The notes: a model not told the origin generated them from the letters alone. DNA of 35,000 nt from Actinidia chinensis (GCA_009663005.1 VIGQ01001234.1:1-35000); one strand, 5' to 3'. Counted from the stretch's first letter, positions 1 through 11,320 are shown. Program-made: numbers and translations.

Positions 1-256
1 ATTAAAAAGGGGTGTGAAAACCCATGATTTGTATTTTTATTGAAGGCAATGGATTTGCACTAACAATTAATTTATAAATTTCACTGACCCCCCTTAATCT
101 TTGGATTTAAAACTACACCTTGTTACCCTTTTACTACTTCTCTAAATACACTGTACTCTCTCTCCATTATTTTTCTGATTTTTTTTAATAGTTTAGGTCA
201 ATATTAATTTTGGACAAAGCAATCCAACTAAATATCTATTTTAGGAGCCCTACTTA
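1..256. other. AT-rich intergenic, no gene seen
   Basis: Low-complexity AT-rich sequence with homopolymer runs and no reading frame that resembles a protein. Nothing could be assigned here. Confidence 0.6.
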
Positions 257-1081
257 TAGGGGCGTCTAAAAAAATTCGAAGAAAACCGACCTAACCAACC
301 ATGCTTTTAATTGATTTCTATGGTTTATTAATGGTTAGATTCTAGTTTTTAAAAATAAGAACCAGTAAATTTTGGTTCGGTTACTGATTTTTTTTTTTTC
401 AAAACATGATCGAACGGACGTGGAACCGATTAATATATATATATATTATATATTCTATATTATATCTATCTATATAGAGATATATATAATAGATAATATA
501 TATATAATATCTTATATATCGAACGCACCCTATTTACTTGAACTCTAACATTAACAACTGTAATTCCACTTGCGCGTGATTGCGTTGACATTCCTCCAGT
601 AAAAACTTTTTTTCACTTCCCATGGATATGATATTACAACTTTACTCCATCCTCCTTCCCATCAAAATCCTTCCACCTTCTTTTTCTAACCAAGCTTTTT
701 GTGTTGTTATTCATTATGAATTTCTGGATCTTTATTAATTGTTTTATTTGCTAATTAGAGTTGGTTTGATGTAATATCATTTGATGAGTCCAATTTATGA
801 AATTAGTTTATTAATTTTTGGTCAAGACTGAAGTATTATGAGTAATAGATTTTTAAATAAATAACTGTTTGCAATTTCATATTTTTACAAATATTTAAGA
901 AATTAATATTAAAATTGAACCGAAATGAATCGAAGCTGATCCGATAAGGCGGATTTAATTTTGGTTTTTTGGTTATATATTTTTGTAATGGTTCGGGATT
1001 ACATTCCCATTTTTTTCATACCGTAAAATGTTTGGTACTGATTCTTATGAGATCGATCAATCCGACCAAGGGACACCCCTA
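257..1081. mobile_element. hAT-like non-autonomous DNA transposon (MITE)
   Basis: The left end reads TAGGGGCGTC and the right end GACACCCCTA, an imperfect 10-bp terminal inverted repeat (one mismatch) of the form common in plant hAT elements. The flanks resemble each other (CTACTTA on the left, CTGCTTTA on the right), as expected for a decayed 8-bp target duplication. The subterminal parts are rich in GGTTCGGT/GAACCGA words on opposite strands, also typical of such elements. There is no transposase frame. A TA-rich palindromic block sits inside. The ends are seen directly; the superfamily is inferred from the end motif. Confidence 0.6.
433..516. repeat. TA-rich palindromic microsatellite
   Basis: Alternating TA runs interrupted by short motifs such as CTATCTATATAGAGATA, largely self-complementary, inside the hAT-like element. 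Such blocks slip easily in replication and sequencing, so the length is unreliable. Confidence 0.7.
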
Positions 1082-1329
1082 CTCTGCTTTATTATCCTTA
1101 CTTGTCTCTGAAAATAAAAAAATCACTAATCACTACTGCATTTTTACTCAGCTCTTTGAAGTCAACTTCCATCTTTATCTAAACCCGCCCACTACCTCAA
1201 CCTTTACAACAGGGGTTTCAGAATTGGACTTCAGATAATAAAGGGGTGTACTGTAATTTTATATTACTACAGGGGATATCAGTGAAACTTTACCCCAAAC
1301 TTACCCCCAAATTAACCTCCTCCCCACTT

Positions 1330-1876
1330 GTTGAAAATCGTCCTCCATGCTCCTCTCAGTCCGAGAACGGAGACCAACAACGACGATGAAAATGAAAAGA
1401 ATGTATGATGAAGCTATGAGCCGAAGGCCTTTCAACCATCTCAACTATGGCCACTTTCCTAATTCTTTAGGCCCTCTTCTCTCCAATGTTTTGCATTCAT
1501 GCGATTTCACCCCGGCAAACGTCAAAGGAACCCTAGAACCACACTCCTTTCTCCTCTCATTCTCTTTTCTCTCTCACAATTGTTCACAACCCTCCTGGAT
1601 GTAGCGGCCGCACATCTCTTCTCAATCGCTCCGCAGTTTTAACTGTTTTCAAACCGTTCGCTAATTGTTGCCTGTAACCAATCAGTTTCAATATCCCGCA
1701 CAAAAACTCCCTAGGAATCGTGCGCTGCGCGTCTCGATTTCCGACCAGGGGATTGCGTCGTTCCGGACATCGCAGCGACTCACGATTCGATATTCAAGAA
1801 ATGCGGGGTTTGATGGTAGAGGTTGTTCCGATCTGTTGCGGCTGAAGATAGTGGCATTGGTGTTGTTGAAGACTCG
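1330..1876 (+). other. leader/first-exon-like GC-richer block ending in a 5' splice site
   Basis: This block is clearly less AT-rich than its surroundings, has pyrimidine-rich CTCTC stretches like plant 5' untranslated regions, and ends at ACTCG|GTAAGAG, a good match to the plant donor consensus. Frames of about 60-85 codons exist but resemble no family I know. Placed upstream of the BAH-agenet gene on the same strand, it could be its transcription start and non-coding first exon. It could equally be the first exon of another, unrecognised gene. Function is inferred from composition and position only. Confidence 0.35.
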
Positions 1877-2716
1877 GTAAGAGTGTGAAGTTTGGGGATT
1901 TTTGAGTTTTGGTGAAGCGTGGGATTGTGGTTGGGCGGCTATTGTTTGTGGGGTTTTGGGCGTTTGGATGCCGAAAGGGCTTTTGCGGTGGAGGGTGGTG
2001 TGAGTGCGGGTATGGGGTTATGGGCAGAGAGATTTGTTGGTGAAGAGTTCTTGGCCTGAAAGTGTCCCGCAGGTTTCTTCTTCGGCTTTTTAAAGAGCAG
2101 GCCTGATTTTGGCCGTGCGTTTTGGTCTCTCTCTGCGTTTTTTTCTCCCATGGCTGAACTTCATTACCACGCTTTGGGCCTTGGAAGGTACCTCTTGTAT
2201 ACGCCCTATTGGGGATTTTTTTTTATTAAATTTTGATGGTTGCAAATCAATTGTGACAAACTGAGCTTATAAGATTTTCATCTTGTCCTTGAATTCACCA
2301 TTAAATCAAAAGTAGTAGGGTTTAGTCAGTTCTTTACCCAATTGTCTATACCAATGAAGCACCTGTACGGTCACGTTGTGCCAGAGCACCTACAAATTAG
2401 TAGGGTACAGATATGACAGAGGTACATTCCTAATAAGAGTCTCTCATCATTTTTGTAATGAATTATATATAAAAAATTAGATAACTAACTGAAAAAAATT
2501 AATAACGCTCAAGCTATAAACCACAATAGAAAGTTAGGAGCAAAACTTTCGCATCTAAAGCTGAGATTATAGCATGTTAAGCTAGAAAAAGTCCCACCAA
2601 TTAACTTCATCTATATATTAAAAGGAAGGGAAGGGAGAAACTATTCCGGTCAGATTGCAGCTAGGGTGTATAGCGGGTTACCCTCGAGTATGTGAAAAAG
2701 TTTAGAAAAAAAATTC

Positions 2717-2763
2717 GGCACGCACTTTTGGCATCCTCGGTACAATTACAAAAGTAGCGTGCC
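2717..2763. repeat. short perfect-stem hairpin
   Basis: Arms GGCACGC-ACTTTTG and CAAAAGTAGCGTGCC are complementary apart from one unpaired base, with a loop of about 18 bases. The stem could be a remnant of a small inverted-repeat element. It is too short for a typical plant microRNA precursor. Confidence 0.45.
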
Positions 2764-3299
2764 TAGCATTCGGTAAACCGGTACGATATCTTTTCTCTAA
2801 GTACCAGCTGAATTACTCTTTTGTTTATAACGTAGAATGTCACGAGAAACTTTAACAATAATTGGTATTCTTATCAGTTTTTCTGGAGGAACTATAACTT
2901 TGAAATTAATACTACTGTGTCTTTAAAGTTTATTGCATTTTCTAGCCAGTGATTTGTTTTGAGATACGGTACTAAAAATTGTTATAAGGAACTAAAAGTG
3001 AAAGCTGAACTCAGAAAAACTGTTATATGCATATTGGATGTCAATTCGTTTGATTTTCACTTTTCAGTTTATTGGCTACAGATTAACTTTTACGCTGTTA
3101 GCCAAGAATTGTTTGATATTGGTATGGAAAGAAACTTGTGCATAAGTTGAAATTTTCTCTATAAATCCATAGGTACTAGGGCATCTATATATAGACATTA
3201 TAACTTTCTTTGAAACACTCTGTTAACATTGCGGCTGACCTATAAGAGGTGTGGTAACTCTAATGACTTTAATTGACAATAGTTCTGACTGGAAATTGT

Positions 3300-3420
3300 A
3301 CCTAATGGCATTACACAATCAGCAATTTTGCACTTCCAATCACAGCTTCTTTGAAATTGTTTTACAACATTGTTGAAACTCCTGAGAAGATATATTGGAT
3401 AGCATGGTAGCAGTACCTTG
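3300..3420 (+). pseudogene. possible degraded N-terminal exon of the BAH-agenet gene
   Basis: Across frame changes the plus strand gives fragments such as FALPITASLKL followed by EDILDSMVA. These vaguely resemble the segment before the BAH domain in plant BAH-agenet proteins, where a short hydrophobic/leucine run is followed by RREV-DWL-S. The match is weak and depends on allowing several indels. It is listed because the position and strand fit the gene. Chance similarity is a real alternative. Confidence 0.25.
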
Positions 3421-5488
3421 TTCCTCCCCAATTTCCACTATTAAGCCCGTAGGCCCGTAGCTCACTGATTTTAATTTTCTAATCATAACTTAATAGGTAA
3501 CCCAGGGAAGTCAATGGAGTGCTGGTAACATCATTGGTTAAATCATCCAGGGAAATGAATTGGTGGGTGTAATGGTATGTATAAGTACCAATTTTTGAAC
3601 ATAAAAAAAAAATATGAAAGCTTAACGCACAAACAGTGGTAGCTTTACTAATCTTGTTTTGTCCCGTTTGATGGAGTCCTTGTTCATCCCGTGTTGGGGG
3701 GTTGCCGCGACGTAGCATCCCCTTCCCCATAATACTTTTGGTATAAGCGTGTTTGTGCTGAATCTTAATGCTCAAACCTTGGGGTAATGATTATTGACCT
3801 ATTTCGAGTTTTTTGACTCTAGATTTCAATTTCGAAGACCTTCTTTGCAACCTGTGGATGTTGTGTTTGGGATGGGAGTGTAAACATCTGCAACCTTATG
3901 TTTTAGTTTCTTGGCAATCGGGGTCTATGTGGTGCCTGATGAGTTCCTTGTGGCAACTATTTAATCTTACTTGAATAATTGATGGACCATCGACATTTTC
4001 TCATATGATCATTTTTAGTTTGACCATTAACCAGTATTCACAGTATATATAAACCTAACCCCTACTTTTTATAGTTGTTAATTATCTCTTGGCTTCAAAT
4101 TGTGAATTCCTACCTGCTGTTAATATTACAGAAGGCCCTTTTGTAGAGGCATTTTATAAGGTAATCATTGAAATCTAAATCTAGGGAAAGGTAGATTCCG
4201 GTTGACGAAATTTTGTTAGCATTCTATTAATAACTTTGTGTCACAGAAAATGATCCATCTTCTTATTTTATTGGACTCTTGTTGGGACGGTGTTGGGTCA
4301 AGAAGTATTAAAAGGACATTTTCAGTGAAGTTCAGTACTTCCCGCAAGAAAAATGTAAAATGGGGGAACGAAGACCAAAGGCTGCTTGTGGTTAAGATGA
4401 TATCTTGGGTGTCATCAAGGAATTTGGTCTGATTGTTTTTCAACTTCTGAACCTTTAACAACTGTAACCCAACTACAAATGTAACCCAACTCTTTTGGTC
4501 GTCTTCGTTCTGAATAGTGTGCCCATTATTTGTTATTCTCCTTGATACTTTAACACTGGATGGTAAGGTGGATTTATGTTTCATGATTCTTCCTTCTAAA
4601 TGTAAAAAAATTACTCGTGGGGATACTCGACCACTTGGGATAGTGTGTACAACAACATGTTTTAAGTTGGACATTCACCAGGCAATCATCTTATGTAACT
4701 TGGAGTCTTCCATAAGGCTGTGGCATAAATCTCTCATGTTGTATAGGAAGTCCTCGAATGATACATTGTCAATAACATTTTCCCCCTAAAATTGTAGAAA
4801 GATGGTCCTACCAATGGATTAGACGAATCGACGCATAGACCACTACCGAGGACTGGAATCCATGTAAAACGTAGGATTGGATTAAGATTCTCACACACGC
4901 ATTTGTCTGAGCTCCAGCAACAATGCAATTTCATTGTTCCACCCTTAGAACGGTTTAAAAAGACAATGATGCAAGTGGCAGAATTCCTCCCATCATTTTT
5001 TTGCTGACTCCAGTTTGACTTCTAGAAGAACGGGTTATTGGTATTGGTTATATTTTTTACCACAAATGGAACTTATAACCTGACCTTGCCTTGTTAGTCT
5101 TTAATGAGTTTCTGTTGTACAGCAATTTTGTTGCATGAATTGTTTCAAAATCCCTATTGTTTTAGTCTGTGAGTCCTTCTCACTTTTTGCCAGACTTTGG
5201 CCACACAAGCCTCAATTCCATTGCTAAATAACGTTTTTTTGGGCCATGGATGAGAATTATTGTCAGATGCCTTATACCTTTTTCGACAACAGAGTGGAAC
5301 CACACTTAACAAACAAACACCCTTTTTTTACCTTCAAATAATAGGTCGCGAAGAATGTCCAACAAGTGAAGGCCAATGTGACCAGACCCCACATGCCTAA
5401 CTATAAGGTGTCTCTCTTTTCCTGTGTTGTCCTCATGTTAACACCTAAATTATGTTTTTCATTTTCAACCTGACACCCGTTTTTCTAG

Positions 5489-5616
5489 CAGGGCCGTTTG
5501 GCTCAGGAATTTGAAAGGACGAACTTCAAATATGGTGTGTCCCCGGTGTTGCGTGGACATTTGTTTAAAACAACTCAATCACTACCCCGCTTTTGGCGGA
5601 ATGGGATTAAAATATT
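5489..5616 (+). pseudogene. BAH-agenet gene exon: AWT...NHYPAFWRNG segment
   Basis: The exon is preceded by a TTTTTCTAG acceptor and followed by GTAGGC. Reading across frame changes gives SSNMV-like, GVAWT, then QLNHYPAFWRNGIKI, matching the stretch just upstream of the BAH domain in plant BAH-agenet proteins (family pattern SG-AWTC-KQL-HY-AF-RNG). At least one indel separates the AWT part from the NHYPAFWRNG part. It precedes the 6,200 exon by an intron of about 580 bases. Confidence 0.7.
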
Positions 5617-6199
5617 GTAGGCATTTACCAATTTGAAAGTGTAGTATTTTTCAATAGAAATGAAGTTGGTTTGAACGGAAAGATAAAGCTAACAAGCCTG
5701 CAACTAATACGGCTGCTGCTTTTAAAAATGATAAACTTAGTGACAAGCACCTTGAACCATATATTACAGTATACAAAGTACTTGAAAGAGAAGGTTCCAT
5801 TATATATTACCAGAACAAGCGCTTAAAGGCCCATGTTGAAGCTGTAACTCTATGACGTTGATGACCCTATGGACATAGCTATCTTGCTCTATAAATCTTA
5901 AAAGTTGAAACAAAACATGTGATTCTTAGTCACAGTTAAATAAAAAGTTGATGTAATTTATGTTAGATGATGTAAATGAAATGCTTCATGCGTAACTATG
6001 AAACCTTAAAAAATGTCTACACAACTGTGATTGAATTCTGAAATTTGAGGCATTCTATCACGTTTCAGATTGGTTGGCTGCATTCAATTTGTACCTCTAT
6101 TGCAATGAACTCTGGTCCACTGAATTTGTCAACCTGACTTGACGGATATCTCCTTCAATTTCATTTTTTTTTGAATCTTTATCATCTCATTCCTTTCAG
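5617..6199 (+). other. intron of the BAH-agenet gene
   Basis: Bounded by a GT donor at 5617 and by TTCCTTTCAG ending at 6199. A short in-frame-looking stretch near 5,690-5,840 is readable but resembles no family I know. Confidence 0.6.
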
Positions 6200-6951
6200 T
6201 ACAGGTCCCCCTTTGCATTTGTCATGGCTGAAGAGGAAATCACTACCACCTTGCATACCTGGAGATATGTATGAGGATAGGAAGGTACAAAAAAATGTCA
6301 AAGTGAGGTGGTTTCACCGTACTCAGGAAATCCAAAGGGTGTGGTTCCGTTACGAAATCCTCACCCCAAAGAAGTTTTGCATCACACCATATGCACAGGT
6401 CATCAGCATGGAGTGGCGTGACGGTCCTGCCATAGTCTGACTCCTGAAGATTCGAGAAGTGTCTAATTCTGTCCATCCAAATGCTTTTGTTAGCCAGAGT
6501 ACAAACCTTTGCTAAGACAATTTAAAAGCAGCTTGTGAAGGCCCTTCAAACTGAGTCAACTGCTTGGCTACTTTGATCAACCAATTTTCTCATGTTGATC
6601 TTGATTTCATTGACACCGAAGAGTTTAGCCAGGGGACGGTGTTAAGGTGGGAACTAAAAAAGGACAAAGAAGTGGTAGAGGGCGTCACATGTTCACATAG
6701 CAACCGTCATAACCAAACCTTGAAGTATGATTTGTTTGAGTAGGAGACTAATTCCCACAAGCAGTAGAATGCCAGCTTGTGGGCATTCCGCATTTTTTTT
6801 AGGTTTAGGTCGAAATATAGAGTTGTCTTTGCAATATAGTGGTATCGAGGCTGCTGGTTTCAGGTGTAAAGCCGTCGTTCAGGTTTTCCCCCATAGACCG
6901 ATGATAGTGCAATATGATGATGTGGAAAGATGAAAGGGATGTGAATCTGAG
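6200..6951 (+). pseudogene. BAH-agenet gene exon: BAH domain and first agenet unit
   Basis: The exon follows a clear TTCCTTTCAG acceptor and ends at CTGAG|GTATGC. Combining frames gives FVMAEEE, AYLEDMYEDRK, VKVRWFHRTQE, GVVPLRNPHPKEV, ITPYAQVIS and DGPA (the BAH domain core), then LLRQFKSSL, LSQLLGYFDQPIFSC, and finally GRNIEL, YSGIEAAGFRCK and IVQYDDVE, the first agenet unit. All of these match the plant BAH-agenet family in the right order. The frame changes near 6,235, 6,340, 6,400, 6,480-6,550 and 6,600-6,800. BAH domains bind nucleosomes or modified histone tails; agenet units are Tudor-like. Confidence 0.85.
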
Positions 6952-7445
6952 GTATGCTTACTTAGCTGAAAAATGTTTCTTTTTTCTTATTTCATTTGTA
7001 GGGTTTTCAGTGCAAAAAAAGAAGGAAAAAGGACATAGGATTGGCCTTTCATTGTCACCATGCGTATTAATTGTTTTCCCTTCAATGAACCCCAAGGTTG
7101 GTCGATGGATTTTGGATCACAATTAAGGGGATGCCGCTCCAGTTGCAGTTGGAATCCCCCCTGCCCGCCATCAATTCTTGGAGGCCAATCGCATACGGGG
7201 CCTTTGCCCCAACTTAATTGGGCCCCTGGATTAGTCCCTCCTTTGGACCCGATAACGATCATAAAAAGAAATTATTTCCTTCCCATAGTTGGAACTTTGA
7301 AACTCTTCACCAAAAGATAGAAATGTAGGGTGTGTTTTGATTAAATACTTTAGCTCGATACTAGAGGGAAAAGACAAGATGAAAGAAAAGTTGAAAAGCT
7401 AATTAATCTCTTTGGTTCCCTCATTGGATGTATTGTTTTCCATGG

Positions 7446-7674
7446 TCCAAACACTAATTTTTTTTTGATCAACTCGTGTATCCGATCCAGAACCGATTAA
7501 TCTGGGGGACCAATCTCACTCCCTCCACTACATGAGACCCGATTATAGCTGAGCTTTTGCCCTATATGGAATGCCAACTCGATTGATAGTACCTAGGAGG
7601 TTTCGAACTTGGGACTTTGGAAGAGAGCAACTCCAGTTTTAGGTTGACCAACCATGGGGGTTTTCCAAACACTA
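7446..7674 (-). mobile_element. tRNA-derived SINE with 11-bp target site duplications
   Basis: On the minus strand the element starts near 7663, contains AGTTCGAAACC, a good match to the RNA polymerase III B box, and ends in an A-rich tail (the T-run at 7457-7466 on the plus strand). It is flanked by perfect direct repeats TCCAAACACTA at 7446-7456 and 7664-7674, so the body is 7457-7663, about 207 bp. Size, promoter box, tail and duplication are all typical of a plant SINE mobilised by LINE reverse transcriptase. It sits antisense in the intron. The A box is less clear. Confidence 0.82.
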
Positions 7675-8179
7675 CCTTCGTGTCCAGTTTTTGTGGTAAA
7701 ATTGTGAAAATTATGTGCGCACCCAACTTTAGACCTGGTCCAGCATTATTACCTTTGCAAAAAGTTGTGGTTTTATTGGGAACTCGTTTGACATGTAATT
7801 TGAAGTAATCTTTGGAGATCTTTTTTTGGGGGGTTGGGTTGGGTTTGGGGGGATGTTCCTTTCACTCAATAAAATATTCCTGCAGAAGGCCTCGTATGAT
7901 AAGGTATTCTGCTCTAATGTAAGTTGATACGCAAATTAATGTGTTAAGTTTGTAGGCGTCTCACGCAGGCTCTTTTTCTGTTGGCTAACATCAAGTAAAT
8001 GAACATGGGAACAAAGAAAATCTTCACATCGAATTTGTCTAAATGAACTAGATTGTATGTGAGAGATCTAAACATCTATGTTTTGTATGTCAACCTTTCA
8101 TTTTTAGTTTGGTTGCAATGATCTAAACCCCATGGGGTTGTTTAGACTGCAAGTTTCCCAAATGGAAGCTCTTAGAGAC

Positions 8180-8365
8180 CTTTAACTTGGGGCCGGTTGG
8201 CTTGACCTGACCCGCTACGTCACGACTTCAACTGCCATGGGTCGGGCTAAGCCCAGACCGCTAGAGTAACGATCCGGACTTGGCCTACCGTTAGCCTAGC
8301 TTTGCCCATCTGTGCCCCATAGTTCGATCCGCTACAAGTACCAAATCAGGGCTTGGCCGAGCCTT
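8180..8365. mobile_element. GC-rich hAT-like fragment
   Basis: A block rich in words like GGCCGGTT, CTGACCCG, GGGTCGGGC and GGGCTTGGCCGAGCC, unlike the AT-rich surroundings. This GGTCGG/CCGACC-rich texture is common in subterminal regions of plant hAT MITEs and resembles the units of the downstream tandem array. No clear ends were found. Confidence 0.4.
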
Positions 8366-8989
8366 TTTTTTTTTTTTAAGGTTTAGGTTTATTTTTATGA
8401 AACCACTCAATAACAAACAACTGGACCTGTTGGAACTTCATTTATTACTTTTTTATCAATACAGGATTGAAAATTAAAACAAGCAAAAGTTAAAATTTGA
8501 AATTTGAGGTTTGCCATCCCTAGAGTTTAAGGACATTCCAACTAGGTTGGCACCCACTTAACCATCATTCATTTGCAAATTAGAATGTAAAAATAAAAAA
8601 CAAAATCAACTAATTATTGTCTTCATATTGCTTTATCGTCGTCCGCTAGATCTATGTTGTTGAAGGTTCAATATGGAATTCTCATCTGTAACCCGTATTT
8701 GATTATGTACTTTCATCATCCCAATCTTTAATAAACATTAGCACTCCATATTTCCGGGTAACGAGTTCTCTTCTTTCTTTCCATTTGAACGATTACCACG
8801 CACTAAAGTTTGCCTCCGATGCACAACAGTTGGATCCGTAGAGTTCTAATCACTGCCGTGATGGAGAGGATCGAAAATTCCTTGTGTTGTCTCTCCACCA
8901 TGACAAAATATCAAGATTATCTTTTTTAGTTTCTATTAAAAAGCACACACGTATCAGATGCATTTATATATTAAATGTTCCATTCTTAT

Positions 8990-9085
8990 CATTGAAGGAG
9001 TGGTGGGTGCAGTGTTGCTGTGCTAACTTAGCCCCCAGAGTCCAAGTTCGAGCTCAAGGCCTCCTTATTTCTTTTGTTTTTTTAA
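8990..9085 (+). mobile_element. possible tRNA-derived SINE fragment
   Basis: The segment contains GTGGTGGGTGCAGTG followed about 35 bases later by AAGTTCGAGCTC, an arrangement resembling pol III A and B boxes, then a T-rich tail. No convincing target duplication was found. It is probably a short or truncated SINE. Confidence 0.35.
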
Positions 9086-9139
9086 TTTTTGAAATTAAGT
9101 GTTTATAGATTAAATATCACCTTATATAATTGAATGACT

Positions 9140-9252
9140 TGATAGTCCCAAGGGGCTGGGCGTCCAAGGTGTGGGGCTGGAGGGCCCGAGCAGCTCGATT
9201 CCCACTAAACACAACCTTTCAAATGTTTGCTACAACAAAGTGACGGGCTCAA
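9140..9252 (+). mobile_element. possible truncated tRNA-derived SINE
   Basis: Contains GGGCTGGGCGTCCAAGG and, about 45 bases on, AGCTCGATTCCC, which fits a pol III B box. It runs directly into the tandem array, so its 3' end is not visible. Confidence 0.4.
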
Positions 9253-10918
9253 CACATGAGCTACTGGGGGTGGCCGCTTTGGCGGCCGGTTTCGACCGGA
9301 TAACGAGTTCAAATGGTTGGGTTTATACGGGTCGGTCTTTTCTACCCAGCCCGCGGACCGATATTGTTAGGCTTTGGCTTCAGCTTGGTACTTCACGGGC
9401 CGACTTAAACCGCCTGCTAACAGTGCCGATCCGGCTCCCGGGTGGCTCGCTTGCCCGTCACAATTTGCAGCTTAGAGCTCTGTAACCTATTAGAAAGTAA
9501 GCCAATATGAATGAGATATTCATTAGCTATTTGGTGGTATTATTTGGCTCTGAAACACGACCAACTGCCATAAGTCCGGTTTTCACTTAATTTTCTTGTC
9601 AACATTTATTTTTTGGGAAGCACATAGTCGCATGTTTTGTATGATAATTTTTTTTTTCACATGAGCGAATGGGCCCGCTTTGTGGGCCCGGTTCGGACCG
9701 GTAACGGTTCAAATGGGGTCGGGTTTATTACTGGTCGGTCCTTTTTCACCCAGCCCGGACCGATATTGTTAGGCTTTGCTCGGCTGGGTATCTTCACGGG
9801 CCCGGACTTAACCGGCTGCTACATGCGATCCGGCTCCCGTGTGCTCGCGCCCGACCCAAATTTGCAGCTCTGAAGCTCTTAAACCTATTAGAAAGTAAGA
9901 CCATGATTGATGAGATATTCATTAGCTATTAGGGTTGTGATTTTTTGCCATGAAACACGACAACCTCCAGAAGTCCCGGTTTCCCCTTTAATTTTCTTGT
10001 AACTGCCATGAATCCGGTTTCCACTTATTTTCCTTGTAAACATTTATTATTTTGGTGATCACAATAGTCGCAGGTTTTGTATGATAATTTTTATTGTTTC
10101 ACAGGAGCATGGGCCGCTTGGCGGGCCGATTCGGACCGAAAACGAGTTTCCAAATGGATCGGTGTTAACGGGTCCCGGTCTTTAAAATTCGACCCAGCCG
10201 CGATCGATATTGTAGCTTTGGCTCGGCTGGGTATCGTCACGGGCCTGACTTAACCCGGCCTGCTATAGTGCCGATCCGGCTCCCGGGTGGCTCGCGTGCC
10301 CGGCCCAATTTGCAGCTCTAGAAGCTCTTTAACCTATTAGAAGTAAGACCATAGATGAAGATATTCATTAGCTATTATGGGTGTGATTTTTGGCCATGAA
10401 ACACGACCACTGCCAGAAGGTCCGATTTCCTTCCACTTAATTTTTCCTTGTAACAGTTATTATTTTGGTGAAGCACAATAGTCGCATTGTTTTTGTATGA
10501 TATTTTTATTTTTCACATAGCTATGGGGCCGCTTTGGGGGGGGGGGGGGCGGGGGCCGGTCGGACCGGATACGAGTTCAAATGGGTCGGGTTTTAACGTG
10601 TCGTCTTTCTACCAGCCCGCACCGATTTGTTAGGCTTTGGCTCGCTGGGTATCTTTCAACGGGCCACTTAACCGCCTGCTACAGTGCCGATCGCGGCTCC
10701 CGTGTGGCTCGCGTGCCCCGGCCCAAATTGCAGCTCTAAAGCTCTTTAACCTATATAAAGTAAGAGCCAATGATGATGAGAATATCATTATCTATTATGG
10801 TTGTGATTTTTGGCCATGAACACGACCATACTTCCAGAGTCCGGTTTCCACTTAATTTTCTGTAAACATTTATTATTTGGTGAAGTCACAATAGTCGCAT
10901 GTTTTGTATGATAATTTT
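9253..10918. repeat. four-copy tandem array, unit about 405-442 bp
   Basis: Four consecutive units at about 9253-9657, 9658-10099, 10100-10513 and 10514-10918. Each starts near CACATGAGC, has a GC-rich half (GGCCGGTTCGGACC, GGGTCGG, CCCAGCCCGGACCGATATTG, CCGATCCGGCTCCCG) and then an AT-rich half ending in AGTCGCATGTTTTGTATGATAA. Unit 2 has an internal duplication of the CTTGTAA...GGTTTCCACTT part. The units differ mostly by one-base indels. The GC-rich half resembles hAT MITE sequence, so the unit may be an amplified MITE. Frames within it are chance. Confidence 0.9.
10536..10549 (+). repeat. poly-G run in array unit 4
   Basis: About 14 consecutive G, followed by C and five more G, where the sister units read roughly GGCGGGCCGG. 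Either a local expansion or, more likely, a base-calling artefact. Confidence 0.8.
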
Positions 10919-11103
10919 ATTTTTTGCACCCTTTGGCCGATTATATGGCATGGCATGGGCATGTGACCCCCATTTGTGGCTGTAACTAAATCCTCAACCG
11001 TCTGGGTAGGATTCCATGTGTTAAAAAACCATATGATACCTATTCCCATATGAACACTGACGGGGAAGCAGATTTTCCTGACATTTTCTTCAATTGTTTT
11101 TAG
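10919..11103 (+). other. end of the long intron with 3' splice site
   Basis: Unremarkable sequence from the array to the pyrimidine-rich acceptor CTTCAATTGTTTTTAG. Confidence 0.5.
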
Positions 11104-11320
11104 AAGGGGTTTCTCCTGCTTTCAGATGGGCATGCCCGATAAACTTGAATTGAGAATGCCGTCGCCAATAATTAGGCGCCCGCTTCCCTCTGGATCAGTA
11201 ACTTGCTTTTCGAAATTGGAACTCCGTGGATCCATGGTGGAGTGATGGCTGGTGGAAGCGTGGTCACATGAAAACGTCAACTGAACTTCGGTGTTGTGAA
11301 AATCTGCAAGTTTACGTTCC
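11104..11320 (+). pseudogene. BAH-agenet gene exon: second agenet unit
   Basis: The exon begins after TTTTTAG. Across frames it reads PAFR, MGMPDKLELRM, RRPLPSGS, then VDPWWSDGWW and ENLQVYVP. The WWSDGWW core followed by LQVYVP is characteristic of the second agenet (Tudor-like) unit of plant BAH-agenet proteins. The exon should end just after VYVP, but the sequence there is CC|CATTATGC, with no GT. A lost or mis-sequenced donor is likely (a GTATGC in that place would be canonical). A downstream frame to 11,453 is read-through into the intron. Confidence 0.85.

Larger units (their letters stand above)
1877..5488 (+). other. long non-coding stretch, probably 5' introns of the BAH-agenet gene
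   Basis: Moderately AT-rich with only short frames. The expected N-terminal part of the BAH-agenet protein should lie here if the gene is complete, but only one doubtful piece (about 3,300-3,420) could be matched. An antisense frame of 152 codons at 4,216-4,674 has no recognisable domain. A short hairpin lies at 2,717-2,763. Confidence 0.4.
6952..11103 (+). other. 4.15-kb repeat-filled intron of the BAH-agenet gene
   Basis: The intron lies between the donor CTGAG|GTATGC and the acceptor TTTTTAG before AAGGGGTTTCTC. The flanking exons encode successive parts of the agenet region, so one intron is implied. It contains a SINE, tRNA-like SINE pieces, a GC-rich hAT-like fragment and a four-copy tandem array. 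A GC-rich block at 7,080-7,265 has no match I recognise; its frames on both strands look like chance. Confidence 0.65.

Noticed and set aside
2151..2210. CCCATGGCTGAACTTC, a good-looking plant start context (MAELHYHALGLGR)
   Set aside because: The frame ends after about 35 codons, does not match the expected N-terminus of the BAH-agenet family, and no other domain follows.
4216..4674. 152-codon open frame on the minus strand, the second longest frame in the window
   Set aside because: It has no recognisable domain, no plausible splice context and overlaps chance frames on the plus strand inside what looks like intron sequence. Composition does not look coding.
7060..7320. Overlapping GC-rich open frames on both strands, proline- and glycine-rich
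   Set aside because: Both strands are open because the block is GC-rich; neither peptide resembles a known protein. Likely repeat-derived intron sequence.
9000..9250. True tRNA genes suggested by pol III box-like motifs
   Set aside because: No cloverleaf could be folded by eye; the boxes and flanks fit SINE fragments better.
9171..10819. Several open frames in the GC-rich array
   Set aside because: They follow the tandem units and change with each unit's indels, so they are by-products of the repeat, not genes.
9253..10918. CRISPR array
   Set aside because: The repeats are about 410 bp, contiguous and without spacers, in a plant-type genome.
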